The notes below the pieces were generated by a model. It ran no database searches. It worked only from the letters and a program-made list of their open reading frames with translations, and was not told the DNA's origin. A program made the translations under genes and the position numbers. From contig JARFXM010000008.1 in NCBI GenBank assembly GCA_029532625.1, positions 930,001-994,000 of the forward strand: a DNA stretch of 64,000 nt, read 5' to 3'. This DNA is from Lomentospora prolificans (lineage: Eukaryota > Ascomycota > Sordariomycetes > Microascales > Microascaceae). Position 1 is the stretch's first letter. Each line of letters opens with the position of its first letter. This document shows, one piece after another, positions 1 to 12,400 of this stretch.

Positions 1-870
1 TTCTCTTGCTTTCTTCCCCCATGGCGAGGCGCTGGTGGTTTTTGAACGGTTGTCGGAAGTTTCGGGTCTCAAAAAGACGTTGGAGCTGAGGCAATGTTTT
101 CCTTCACTCACCCCTTAGTGGTTTTATTGATTGGGTATATTGGCTCGTTCAGGTTTGCCTTCTGGTGGAAAGCCCTCTCTGTCGTGGGCTCCTTTTTGTA
201 AGTGATATACGATCGTCGGGGGCGCAAGAGAAAACATTTCTATGTTTCATCAGGCTTTCTGAGCTTTAGCTCTCTCTTTTTCTTTCTTATTTTTCCTTCC
301 ATGGTTTGCTCTTGTATACAAGCACGCTCGGATACAAAGGACCTTTGCCAGAAGGTCCTCGTCAATGAGGTGCAATTTTAGTGTTTTCTGAATCCCCATA
401 GGGTTGGGGGGCATCTGTTTGCGCATCCGAGATTAGCTTCTGTTTCGTGCTGGGATACCCTCGTGCTTCTTTTGTATCCTCTTTGTTTCTCAAAGAGGAA
501 AACTAGGTCCACGTGGCTGCTATTGTGTGCGCGATCTACAAAGCATTGAACCTGATGCGCCTCTCCCTACTATATAAATGCCAATGCCTATGGTACACGA
601 TAGGGGAGAACAGTCGCTACAGGAGCTCTAGAGGAACAGCTGGAGGGTTGAGGATACCCACTGATACCACGTTTGATTCCCTCTTCTCTCTTGGGAATTC
701 GGCATTTTCCTTTCACCGTTGCTGATTAATGGATGAGAAAGTTTGTAAATTAGGTCGCTACACCCGTCGGGTGATATTTAATGAACACAGGGAGACGACT
801 TTTTTTTCTATCCCACATATCTACACTTTACCGTCTATCATCATCTATTAATTGCAAAAAAGCCTATGCT
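1..870. other. Left edge, no gene identified
   Basis: No reading frame here looks like a conserved protein. The stretch is rich in T and CT runs and holds only short scattered ORFs. It lies beyond the stop codon of the minus-strand GPI10 gene, so part is probably the GPI10 3' untranslated region and part may belong to a gene left of the window. Confidence 0.5.
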
Positions 871-2793
871 CTACGCCCCAGTCTCCCAAACGACCAGCTT
901 GCCGGCCCTCCTCCAATCGTCCGTGAAGAGGCCATTCCATCCCTCCCAGACACGCCTCAACTCGCCCACACCGTGCCCCGAACCAGTACCAGCAAAGTAT
1001 TCCGTTAAGACGGGCTCGATGCCTTCGAACCCCACGATATACGGCGGAACTCGCTCTCCCTTCTCCCCAAAAGCGCTCTTGGAGGGCCAGAGCTCCTCGG
1101 AAAGGAAGCTGATAGGGTCGTCGTAGAACCGATCAGCCTCATCCCTATAGAAAACCCGCTCGTATGAAAATGGCGCCGTGTGGAGCGGAGGTTCGCACGT
1201 GAGGGCTCTAACGGAGAGGTTGGGATAGATGAGATGCGAGCGCCATGGCGTAGAATGGCATGGCATCAAGAACACGGCGAAGCGGCCCTCGTCGATCACG
1301 TCGGGGCTTGGACGGTCAGCCCCGGCCGCGTACTCTGTCCTGAGGAAGTCCATCACGGAGATGACAGCGCGCTGGTGGGCGATGCCGAGGTAAGACGCGA
1401 TGACGAGATTGATGAGGAGTCCCGGGATGAGATAGCGCTTGTTCCTGAATTGGCCAGGGGTAGCGTAGTGATCCGACGAGTAAAGGAAGAACGAAGAGAC
1501 CATTTTGGCAGAGATGATGTGCAACAGAGGCAGGAGGGGGTAGATAAAGCGGGCCTCCTTGTGGGAAATTTGCGAGAGGACGGCGAGCGTTACGAAGACG
1601 GCCCATTTCAGGACAGTAAAGCCCTTGGATGCGTAGGGATTTGGGTTGGAACGCCAGAGGGAGAGAACGACGAAGGGGAGAAGGGTGGTGCAAAGCAAGG
1701 GGAGACCCTGGGTGAGGTAATAATGACCGGCGTTTTCGCCGTAAAATACAGCGAGGTCCTGGGAAAGGTTGAAGTAGAGCCATTTGTATGGAGGGAAGGC
1801 CCAGACGCCAAAGTAGAGGCGGTCGGCGACGACAGAGGTGGCAAGGGTGAGGAGGCCACAGAAGAGGATCTCAGTTAGGAAGACGACTGTCTCCTTTAGT
1901 GTAGGATTGAGAAGTGCTTGTGAGAGGCGCCTGGGCATGAGAGTGAAGAAGAGGACGGGACTCCAAATTAGGATGTTTGTGGGGCGCAGGAGGACTGCGG
2001 TCGCGGCCAAGATGAGTGAGATGCGAAGGCTACATACGAGACTTAGCCAGGAGTTATCAACCAGAGGGGAGACATATCCCTCACCTTTTTGCACCCTCTC
2101 GACTACGGATTATGGAACCAAAAGTTCGGATTTTGTCCTTCAGAGGGGGTTGAAACACCTCCCATGGCCAATAGTTAAGTGCGGCAATCGTGAGAGTCGT
2201 CTCCAACGAGTTGGAAAACGTCCTCACTGAGACGTAAAACTGCCATGGGTTGAGTACCGTCATCCAAAGCTACGAGAAGTTAGGATGCACTTCAAATACT
2301 ATGCAAGAAGCGCCATGTTCTTACCGCTGTGGTTGACGCCATAGAATCATGCCTGTAGAGCTTCCGGGCTAACTCCCAGGTGTAGAAGTCACCTAGAGCG
2401 GCAATAGTAGCCTGCGTAACCTTTGGTGCCCAGAGGAGAAGGGTCGTCCGCAGTCCTGGCACGACGTATTGCCCAAGCAGGTCAGCGAACTTGTAGACAA
2501 GGGCAAACAGCGTGGGGTGCAGAGAGGAGCGAAGCTGATGTTGCCATTCCTGGTCTCAGGTCAGTCGAATTGTTCCATCCCAGTCCAAATATGAAGTAAC
2601 AAACCCAGGTAATATATGCTCCACTTCCTTCTCCAAAAGCAGCTTGCCAGGCAGGTTCAAGACACTGGAAATACTCATCGGGCTGGAAGAAAGTCTGGAC
2701 AAGGGCAACATTGACGAGTCTTAACAAGAGCAAAGCCCCGAAGACATGAGTGGTGGAGTATGCCCTGGCTTGGGGAGATATACTCGAAGCCAT
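871..2793 (-). CDS. GPI10: GPI mannosyltransferase 3 (Gpi10/PIG-B family)
   Basis: This enzyme adds the third, alpha-1,2-linked mannose to the GPI-anchor precursor in the ER membrane, with dolichol-phosphate-mannose as donor (family knowledge, glycosyltransferase family 22). Four exons read in frame: 2793-2605, 2549-2325, 2269-2085 and 2041-871, giving 589 residues, close to the usual fungal size. The N-terminus has a hydrophobic segment followed by the PDEYFQ motif (residues 38-43), the family's loop with acidic catalytic residues. Further exons carry the TWEW, LNPWQF and [10 protein letters not shown] segments typical of the family, and many hydrophobic stretches fit a multi-pass membrane protein. 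The start is the ATG at 2793; the codon just before it is GTG. Introns are 55, 55 and 43 nt. The third is short, so its boundary is the least certain. Confidence 0.9.
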
Positions 2794-4860
2794 CACGAGT
2801 CAACCCTCTAGAGGAGAGCGTGGAGTGGTCAAGATATGCTCCTCCGTCCAGATCTTATCCCTTTGCAATTGCTAGTTACATGCAGATGCGTCGCATAGAA
2901 TGTTGCGCGTCGTTCAAAGCTTGACGCGCGCACCAAGATTGTCGATGGAACCCTTACACAGTGCGTATTTAAGGTTCCAGAGCCAATTACAATGGCAAAA
3001 TGGATTGATACAATAACCCCGATATAAGAATGGCTCTTCCCAGGAACGGACATCTTGCACGTGTCACCTCGCATCAGGGACGAAATCAAGACAAGGGAGC
3101 CAGTGTCAGCGGATGAGAAGCTAATCGAGAAGTGAGGCGAGGTTTATGACCCTCCATTCGCAAAATGACTTTGTGAAATGATCCAATGCAGGCAATCTAG
3201 AACTGGATGCTAAAAGGTCACTCTAGGCCCGACAAACACCCCTCAGAGATCACTGGCTGCTGCGTTCAGACTAATAATCTAGAAACCTGAAGGCGGACGC
3301 AGATTCCGTTGAGTCTATCTTGCAAGAGACACGTGGACATGCTTGTACGACGGGACGATTAGGGTACCAGTTTCCATCAAGTTTATTCTGCAGGCGATTG
3401 TTAGACGGGATGGATTGATGGCTGACAACTAACTAGCTAGGGCGAGAAGCATATCACCAACAATAGCACGAAAGAAAGCAGAAGGGGTATCAGTTACAGA
3501 CAGGCACAAACCCCCTAATTCGTTGAGCCCCATCCTGCAAGCGCTCTAGGTAAAAAGAGAAAAAAAAAATGTGGATGTTGGCTTCCACATCACCATGGCC
3601 AACGACTCTTAACGGAACGAATCATCGGCAAACTCCCGAGCATGTACCTTAGAACCAGCATTCAAGTTGACCATCCTGTGCGTCTGATATTACAGCCAAG
3701 TTGGGGCAAGGAAACGGGGCCTCGAACGGCACCGGCAAATACCCGACGGCATCCCGTAACCTCCCCGGGGTGCCGAATCTACCACCTGTGACTGGTTGGG
3801 ACCGTAGACTCAGTGTGTTCTGTTGGTCGAATAATAGGCCAGTTTTAATTGGTTAATTGGTGGGTAAGACGGGATGCTAGCTGGCTGTGAGTACATGCAT
3901 CATACCTTCGTACATATCTGGGCAGGGTACAATGCTCTCTGAGGTGTGACCAAGTTTGGTCTTTTGGAGTCGGGAGAACACCAACGACAAGCCTAGATCC
4001 ATAATATTCTTAAAGTTGACATACGTTTTTGTTGGCCTCTTTATCAATATACAATAAAAGTTTTCCTAGCCAAGACACTGGACCAAATCACTGCTAGATC
4101 TCCCCAGATTCTGGAATGGGAAATACAAGACCCAATTGGTGAGATGCAAACTAGCACCCTCCCGGAGTAGTATTAAGCGGGATGGACGGATCACGATTGG
4201 GTACAATGACCTAAGCAAATAAGAGTCTCCGTAATAGTCGCTTTGCTTCGGCAGTGGCTCTCATCGGGGGGAAAGAACGACCCAAACTCCAACAATAAGC
4301 GACTCCAAACCCCAAGTGACATCGTTGCTACCCTGTACAAGCGCAGTCGCCTCCACCTTTGTGGGACCCCGTTTTCCCTCTAAAGGCAGGAGGATTGAGG
4401 GGCCATTGATGTCACCGGCCGAGAGCCGTACTTCTCTACCACCTTTGCCCCTCCATTCCCACACTTTAGCTCAAGAGCCGCTTAGACCTGCGCTTAGGGG
4501 AACTCTCGGCAGACAACCCGGGCCAAACTGAGGTGAGCACATCGTTATTGCCCCTTGCTAGCATCCGCTCTTTACCGGCGCCCTAGTTCGAGAAGCAGTC
4601 ATTGGCAATACAAAACTAAATCCATTTCCTCTCCAATCCAGCTTTATACTTCTTGGTCTTTAAGCAGCCTTCTTCCCGGTCCAATTGCTCGCCGCTTTTC
4701 TCTCATCCGTCTCTACTCTTGAACTCAACTGCTCTTCCCTCTCCACAGATCGTTCCACTCTTAGATTTCTTATCTCGATCTCGAGACTGCACATTTCTAT
4801 CTATTACTTGTCACGAGGTGGTTCGATTCACTTCGGATACAACAACTAAACACGTCCATC
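2794..4860. promoter_or_regulatory. Divergent intergenic region between GPI10 and OAT
   Basis: No supportable gene. It contains the upstream regions of GPI10 (minus) and the ornithine aminotransferase gene (plus). The last 250 bases before the OAT start codon are rich in CT runs, as is common in fungal 5' leaders. I saw no tRNA or repeat. Confidence 0.5.
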
Positions 4861-6256
4861 ATGGCACCACACGCAGATGACCGTGCAAGCGGCTCCAACG
4901 CCTCTACCGGCGACTCTCGATACCATGCCGCCTCAACAAACGCTGCCATTTCCACTGAGAATGAATACGCGGCCCACAACTACCATCCCCTCCCTGTCGT
5001 GTTCTCTCGCGCCCAGGGTGTCCACGTGTGGGATCCCGAGGGCAAGAAATACTATGACTTCCTCTCCGCCTATAGCGCCGTAAATCAGGGCCATTGTCAT
5101 CCTGAGCTTGTCAAGGCTCTGTGCGACCAGGCTGGTAGGCTCACCCTCAGCTCAAGGGCTTTCTACAACGATGTATTCCCGAAGTGGGCAGAGCTTGTGA
5201 AGGATGTGTTTGGCTATGATATGGTCTTGCCCATGAATACTGGTGCTGAGGCGGTCGAGACAGCCATTAAGATCGCGAGGAAGTGGGCGTATAAGGTCAA
5301 GGGCGTCAGTCAAGGAAAGGCTTTGGTTTTCTCCGTCGATGGCAACTTCCACGGCCGAACTGTGAGTCTATCAGCCTATTTAGTGCGCCTTGCCACACAT
5401 TGCTGCTAACACATGACAGATGACTGCAATCTCACTCTCAAATGACCCTGAATCACGTAACAACTACGGCCCGTACGTGCCCAACATCGGCTGTCAAATC
5501 CCGGCTAGCGGCAAGACCATCCGCTTCAATAGTGTCGCGGATATCGAGGAAGCTCTAGAGAGCCACGGAAAAGACACTGCGGCGTTCATAATCGAGCCTA
5601 TTCAAGGAGAAGCTGGCGTTGTAGTTCCTGATGACGACTATCTCTCTCGCGTCCACGAGCTCTGCAAGAAGCATAACGTCCTTCTGATATGTGATGAGAT
5701 TCAGACAGGCATTGCCCGAACAGGACGGATGCTTTGCTCCGAGTGGTCCGGCATCAAGCCCGATATCGTTACCCTTGGTAAAGCCATTGCAGGCGGCATG
5801 TATCCCGTCAGCGCCGTCCTCAGCCGCAAGGAGATCATGCTTGTCGTCGAGCCCGGTACTCATGGGTCCACCTTTGGCGGCAATCCCCTCGGTGCGGCAG
5901 TATCTATCCGCGCACTTGAGCTCATTAAGGAGGAGGACATGGCAGATAAGGCGGACAAGCTTGGCAGGCTCTTCCGTGACAGCATTGCTGCTCTCAACTC
6001 GCCTATCGTTCAAACCGTCCGTGGAAAGGGCCTTCTCAACGCCATTGTGATCGATGAGTCTAAGACAAACGGAAGGACCGCCTGGGATCTATGCATCTTG
6101 CTGAAGGACAGGGGTGTCCTAGCCAAACCAACTCATGGAAACATTATCCGGTTCGCACCACCCCTTGTCATCACCGAGGAAGAGCTTAAGAAGGCCCTGG
6201 CTCTTATTGCGGAGGCCATTAAGATACTCCCCAATGCGGAAAAGGCGGCGCCTTGA
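4861..6256 (+). CDS. Ornithine aminotransferase
   Basis: A pyridoxal-phosphate enzyme that moves the delta-amino group of L-ornithine to 2-oxoglutarate. It yields glutamate-5-semialdehyde and glutamate, and so links arginine breakdown to proline synthesis. Two exons, 4861-5361 and 5420-6256, with a 58-nt intron that falls inside the FHGRT/MTAISLS motif; together they encode 445 residues, the normal length. Visible class-III aminotransferase features are the [12 protein letters not shown] segment, the CDEIQTG motif (Asp about residue 259, which contacts the PLP ring nitrogen), the LGKAIAGG motif (Schiff-base Lys about residue 288) and [12 protein letters not shown]. There is no clear mitochondrial presequence, consistent with the cytosolic fungal CAR2/otaA enzymes. 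The start is the first ATG of the open frame. Confidence 0.95.
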
Positions 6257-6366
6257 TACGGTTCCACAACAATTGGGGGCGCGACATGCGAACACAAGCC
6301 TGCATGACCCACTTCTGCCTTTGACGTATCGGTTTTGTTCAATCCTGTAATGGTCTGGCTTGGTTG

Positions 6367-6427
6367 TTTTTTTTTTTTTTTTTTTTTTTTTTTTTCTTTT
6401 CAAATTTTTTTTTTTTTTTTTTTTTTT
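6367..6427. repeat. Poly-T tract after OAT
   Basis: An almost pure run of T of about 60 bases, broken near its middle by single C and CAAA interruptions. It begins about 110 bases after the OAT stop codon, so it may be transcribed as part of the 3' untranslated region. Such runs are slippage-prone, and the exact length may be unreliable in an assembly. Confidence 0.9.
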
Positions 6428-9400
6428 CACGACTATGCATTGGGATAGAAGAAGCGCGAACTAGTGTTCCCTTAGGTGGGTAACGGGAGTTCTACCTGGG
6501 ATTTGTCTTTTTGGTTCTAGGAGACGGAGATACCAGTCTTGCAGCACTAGAGAATGGAACCATGGCGCGAGAGGCGATTTCCCGCAGGCTTGCATGTGGC
6601 TTTTAAGCCCGCCTCTTGACAGGATACCGATACAGATACCACAATTCTATGACCTACAAGTATAAACCGACTTGAGTCTTGTTCAAGTCCTGCCCATGTG
6701 ACCTGACTGTTTCGACGTTCATGACTGGTTCCTGTCCTAAAGAGTCGGGATCAGAGATACCGAGATACCTGTCAGTCTACTCGAAGCCGGGAAACTCCAG
6801 CTTTGTTTGCATCCAGCACTTCCCGAGACGATGTATGCACTAAGGGCGATGGTGGCGGACTGCACCCGTGCGGTGCCTCACCGCCTGGGGGGCAGGAGGC
6901 TGGTACCAGCGGCACGAACAGCAGGTTATGAGAGATGACATTTGTGGACTGGTTACCGTTGGCCAGGGCACAGGGTCTCGAGAGTTGGAATCGGCGGCAA
7001 ATATAGAGAGACAGCAGGGCGAATGATTTGACTAAAGCATTCGTTTTCCCTACCTTGGGACCTTCGAGACGAATTCTCAACGTGTTTGTTGGCGATGTCG
7101 TGTGTTTCGGACTATTCACAATATTAGAGACGATTAACAAATGTACGCGTCACTAGAGAAGGAAACGGGGGCGGGCGAGCGGCAATGCCCCGTAACCAGG
7201 ACGCTTCGTCGGTCACTTCGAGCCGAGGACCACAGAGTCCCCGATTCTGAGGCGGTTTCGGCGGCGACGAGCGAATAGCTGATGTTGTATGTCACTCCCT
7301 TTTCGATCTCTGGCGACTTTTTGACCTATTGGTTCATCACCTCGGGACATACGCCGCCCCGATGAAAGACTGGCCGAACCGAGCGGTCATCTCGCATCCC
7401 CACCTCCATGTGCGATGGTACAATCGCAGCAATAATGAAGTTGCTGAGCCGGATCGACTCACCGACACAGGATCGGAGAATGGAGAGGGCCCAATGCAAT
7501 TCTCGCCTCATCATTTCGGCCCGTTCCAATGAAGGGGAGTCAAGAAAAGAGAGGTGGTCTTCGCAGGGCCAAATCGAGTGGTCCTTGCCGATCTCGGGTT
7601 ACGAACACGCCATCCGCTCCGTGTCCTCGCCCAAGCACCCGGGTTCAACCCAACATGTGCCGATCTCACTAAAGGAATCCTGCTCTGAAGAGATCGAGAC
7701 GGAAGAGCTTTGAACCGAGGCCGGCGGTCAAGCGCCGCAAAAAGGGATTTTGAGGGCCGCACGGGTGATGTCGGTTAGAGCCTGCTCGAACGCACGGGTT
7801 TTCGATACTTAGGCAACAGTACGGCCTCCCGCTCCCCCTGACATACGCGAGCTCACAGTAGAAATATCGGATTCCTAAACTACCCCATCAAGGTCGCGGA
7901 CAGAAGGATAGCGAGGTTCTGCCTAGCAGGATCATAAATTAGAAACAGCACGGCGTGCATGGGGGCGTGCCGGATGCACTTTCCGTTTTAATGTGGGCTT
8001 CTAAACTAATAAGGATTAAGGATACAAGAAAGGCTGCTCCGACTATGCAATGCCGGCAGGGGTGTCAAGCTCCGGACAGGCTGGGGAAAAGTTGAGACTG
8101 GCGGGCAAGCACTGTAGGAGGCCAACTGTAGGCTCAAATCTCGTCGTTGAGCTTTTACAAGTAGACCGGCTGGCTAGGACTCTGAGGCAAGCTGAGTGGA
8201 TGGCGGTCCCGGAGCTGCATGTCCCTGCTCAGGGATGGAGGAGACAATCACGAGCGTGTGCGCCTCCCAGAGCGCAGGCAGCTCAGTCCGCGCCGTTTTT
8301 TCCGGTGAGGCGCAAGTGTGCGACAAGACAACCTGGTTCCAAAGGGCAATGCAGGTCAGGCCACTTGGGTGAGGGAAACATAAACCAACTGAGATAATCT
8401 CTACGGAGGTTGTGCACATGTCGTTCAAGGGGATCTTCCCACCTCTTCACAATTCAAGTAACTTGGAGAGGGAGCCCGATAAAGAATCCTTGGAGGAAAA
8501 GGAAAGTGCTGTCGGATGAAAACGGGATTGGCTCGTCGAGCTACGAGCTTGATATCGGGATGTGGTTAGAAAGGTGTGCCGGCTCGCTCGGTGTGGAGTG
8601 TCAGCGGCAGCCAAGGGACATTGGGAATGTTATCAAGGTGCCTTTGGCGGCTCGTCGGCCTGGCACCAGTGAAAATGCATACCTCGTGTATTACGCTTTT
8701 TTTTTTATTTATCTCATTAGCTAGATCTAGCACTAATTTGATTGAAAAGCCCGCCAGGACTGAAGTTGCTGTGTAATCGTGAGTTTGCCGTCGTGGCAAG
8801 TGAGCTCTATCTGTCAGGTGATGGCGCAATGGATGACATTTTCCTCGTAGTGGATGGCGACGACTAGAACCGGGGCCGAAAGGGGTGGCGACAGCTTGAC
8901 AGCATGGAGCAATTGTCGGGGAGTCAGATGTCAGGGACCTGATGTTGCCGCTGGCTTGGTCCTAAACACTACTTGGCTTCGTAGGACCTGCCAGGGTGGG
9001 GAGTAGGAAGAAAATTGCAGGATTCAACTCCCCGCCGTTGTCAATGACAAGAGTCAAGCAAAGGGCGGACAATATTGACAAGATCCACGATGGATGGTGT
9101 GAACTTGTTTGATGCCTTGTATGCTCAATCAAGTCCACCCACGTATTTGCCCATACAACACCAACATGAGCAACTACAGAGGATAAGACCCGGACGTGGG
9201 GCTCTCTCCCTCCTCTCAAAAGGCCAGCAGTGAGGGGCAGACAACTTTCTCAGGCAACCTCCCAGGTAACGAGAAACTCCCATCAATCCCCCAACAGAGC
9301 GAAGGCCCGTTGCTGGCGTTGCAAAGGTGCTGTCAACCCGCTGACGGTCGTACGGGGTTGGGTCTCCCACCCTCCCTCCTCGCTCACTGGTATCTGTGGA

Positions 9401-12400
9401 TAAAAAGGTAAATGGGACGTGGCTTTCTGCCGGCCAAGCTAGTGATGCGCGATTCTGATACGACGCAGCGTCGACAGGTGACTTGAATCTCTGCGGTGCT
9501 GGATTTGGCGCATGAAGGGATGGGCAAATGGGATCGTTTTTTGATGGAAGGGACGAACTGGAAAAAGTACAAGTAGACGACGTGTACATGAGTACAGGCC
9601 CAGTACGAGCCGGATACTTGGATAAAGTTGACGCTTTTGAGATTGGTATCAATAGATGGGAACTCATCGATCATTTGAAGTCCATCAACACCAATTAGCA
9701 CAGAACACCACTGTGACGGCGAAAGGAACGGGGAACCCCACCCGCATTGAGGGTGTACCTGCACACCCACTATCCGCCATCACCCATGGATCCTTTACTG
9801 CTCGCCCAGAGGCTAATAAACGGCACTACTGGCTTTGGGATTGAAATGTAAAGGGTTGTCGAGCACGGGTAATTCTAGACCCACGTTCTAGAAACCCATT
9901 CCGAGACCGGCAATAGAACTCCAAACCTCCCATTTCAGAGTGACGATTGCCTGCCTCCCGGAACACAGTGCAAACCGAGACTGTGCGGATTCGACCAGTA
10001 CTCGCCGAGCAAAGGCTGTAGCGGCAGCCCGTGGTAAGAACACAGTCCCCAGGAGCGGGCTGCAAGGCCCTCCTGCCAGCCTTCGAGTGAAAGATGTTTC
10101 ACAGGGCCAGCGGATGGTACCGGACTCACCCACTCCTTCCACGGATGCAGGAGTGCAAGGCACCCCTTCAGAATGGCTGGCCCAACAGGGTGCTGAGCTG
10201 CTCAGAAGCCTGGAGATTCCAGGTTATCAGGGTGGATGGACCCTCAAAACGGGACCATGATTCGACAGAGTGGAAATGTCAATGGGCGAATAAGCCTTGC
10301 CGGGGCGCAGCTTTGCCCCTCTTCCCCTCTCCCTTTTTCCCACATGCTCACCGGAAGCCTTGGGGATCTTGGTTTGTCTATCCGATAAGCAAGAGAAGAG
10401 GGCATGGGCAGCTCCATGGCCAGCGCCGAAAGCACATGCTATCATTCTTTTCTCTCTGTGCTTCACTGTTGAATATGCTTACCCGCTGTCGGATGCGCTG
10501 TAAGGCATCATGTAACCCCGGCTCTTATCGTGATAATGCATCCTGGTGGGGCGGAGAATGCAACCAACCTCTCTAAACTGTTCTCGGGAGCTACCTTTAC
10601 CTATGTGGAAGCTCAAAAGCTATGGGTGCACCACTACACTCTGTTGTTCTTTTCGGGAGAAGCAGGATTCTAGTCAAGAAGATGTGCTGGGGCTGGCTAT
10701 ACTCGTTATCGGTCACGGATCATGAATGACATTGTCTGAGAACAGCCGATAAGGAAACTCGGCACCATTCGGTGGTGATGACGCCACGTCCTTCAGACTT
10801 GAGAGAAAATGAAATAGGCAGAACAGGATCATCCCCCAGCTCTCGATCTTCCTCGGATCTCATCATGAGAGAGAATACGCCTCAAGCACCCAACATGAGG
10901 GAAGCATAAACAGTTCGTGGCTAAATGATTGCACTGGGTACAAAATTGCGTTGACTTCTACCGAAGGAGCACGTGCTTGACACCTAAAACTCTTGTAACC
11001 CTTACCAACTAAATGGTAGCTAGCACTCGGGTACGTCACTGGCAGTCAATTCTATCCCGGCCAATCCTTGATTCCATCGTTCTGTAGTGTCCAAACAGCC
11101 AAATGCGACTTCCCAGCCAGAGCACACATGATCTCTACAGGCTGGCAGAGAAGAGTATATCACTACTCTGGCCCAAGAAACCCTAGCATATCGCCAGCCC
11201 AATGTTCCGGGGCTGTTAATAGTGAGGATAGTAACATCGAAAATCAGGAATATCGCTACTCAGCATCTTGAAGTTGTTTCCACGTTCCTGGTTCATTAGC
11301 TTACAATTCCATATGCACCGCACTCACGTTCGCATATATTCCTCGACTCGGGGCCATATGCATTGACAGTGTTTTGCTTTCATCAGGATGCTACTACACT
11401 CACAACCAAAGGGATAGAGAAGCTTCCCAGTGCCTGCAGAAAGCCATTTAGGGACATGGGCTAACAGTCAACAAACCTCAGGCAATAGGGGAATGGTGTG
11501 TTTCACTTCCTAGTCCCACTAGCTGAGATCTGGGACAGCGCATGCGTTGTTTACTTGTAACCAAGACATGGCGAACGACAAGATAACTGTTAGTTCGTAC
11601 TTCGTACTGTAATCGGTTAGAATGTCGTCACAGATCGAAGTGCATTAGTCTGCCGAAGTTAACGTTTCGAATCGGAAGAAAGAGGCTTTTCCCTCTCTGT
11701 TTGAATGCAATCGGTCAAGACATCCGGCTTGGGTACGAAATGGATGCAGGGAAGACATTAAGGTTTTCTTCCTTGTACATCCCAAGCATTCTACCCCTAA
11801 CTCGCCGATGTCTTCCGGGAGCGTATTATGATCGGAATGGTCAACAAGTACACCGAGGAAACTGAGGGTGTCAGTTTTGGTTGTGATAGGCGATCCTGGA
11901 CCAAGGAGACTCGGACGGTGCGAGGCCAGGTGTTAGCCCAACCCGCGTCTTGGTGATAGGAATGGGAATGGGCTTCCCGTGCGTCCATATTCGTCCAAAC
12001 TCACAATCTTGTGCCATACGCAGTTAACCAATATTAGTACTTGTACGAAGGTAGAGCACATCTGGTTAGTAGAGTCGTATCTACACTTCATCTGAGACAG
12101 GAAGGTTCGAATTGTCAATCTGGGTTATCGTAATATTCCTGAAGACGGAAAAGGAATAAATCTTCCTTGGCAACGAAAACCCTTGGAACCCCGTGCTTTG
12201 GGATGCTTAAACAATCTCAGAGCCAATAGGCGACATCTGAACCCCAAACTTTGGAGAAGCGGGGATCGAAGAACACTGATTTCCCCTCTCTAGTCTTGTG
12301 AACGCCATCTCATCGGCCTTGATGTTTTGCATACGACATGCTCTTGGCCAAATCATTTGTCGAGTTGATTCTACCAAAGAGGAAGCACCATACAGCCATA

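Noticed and set aside
1180..1878. 232-codon plus-strand ORF
   Set aside because: Antisense to the last GPI10 exon; its Glu/Gly/Arg-rich content is typical of a shadow frame.
8816..8890. GATGGCGCAATGGAT, which resembles a tRNA A box
   Set aside because: No matching B box (GGTTCGA) lies at the right distance, and no acceptor or anticodon stem can be formed.
9125..9667. 180-codon minus-strand ORF, the longest in the 6.4-14 kb gap
   Set aside because: Low-complexity Ser/Pro/Cys-rich translation with no recognisable domain, and overlapping ORFs of similar quality on the other frames.
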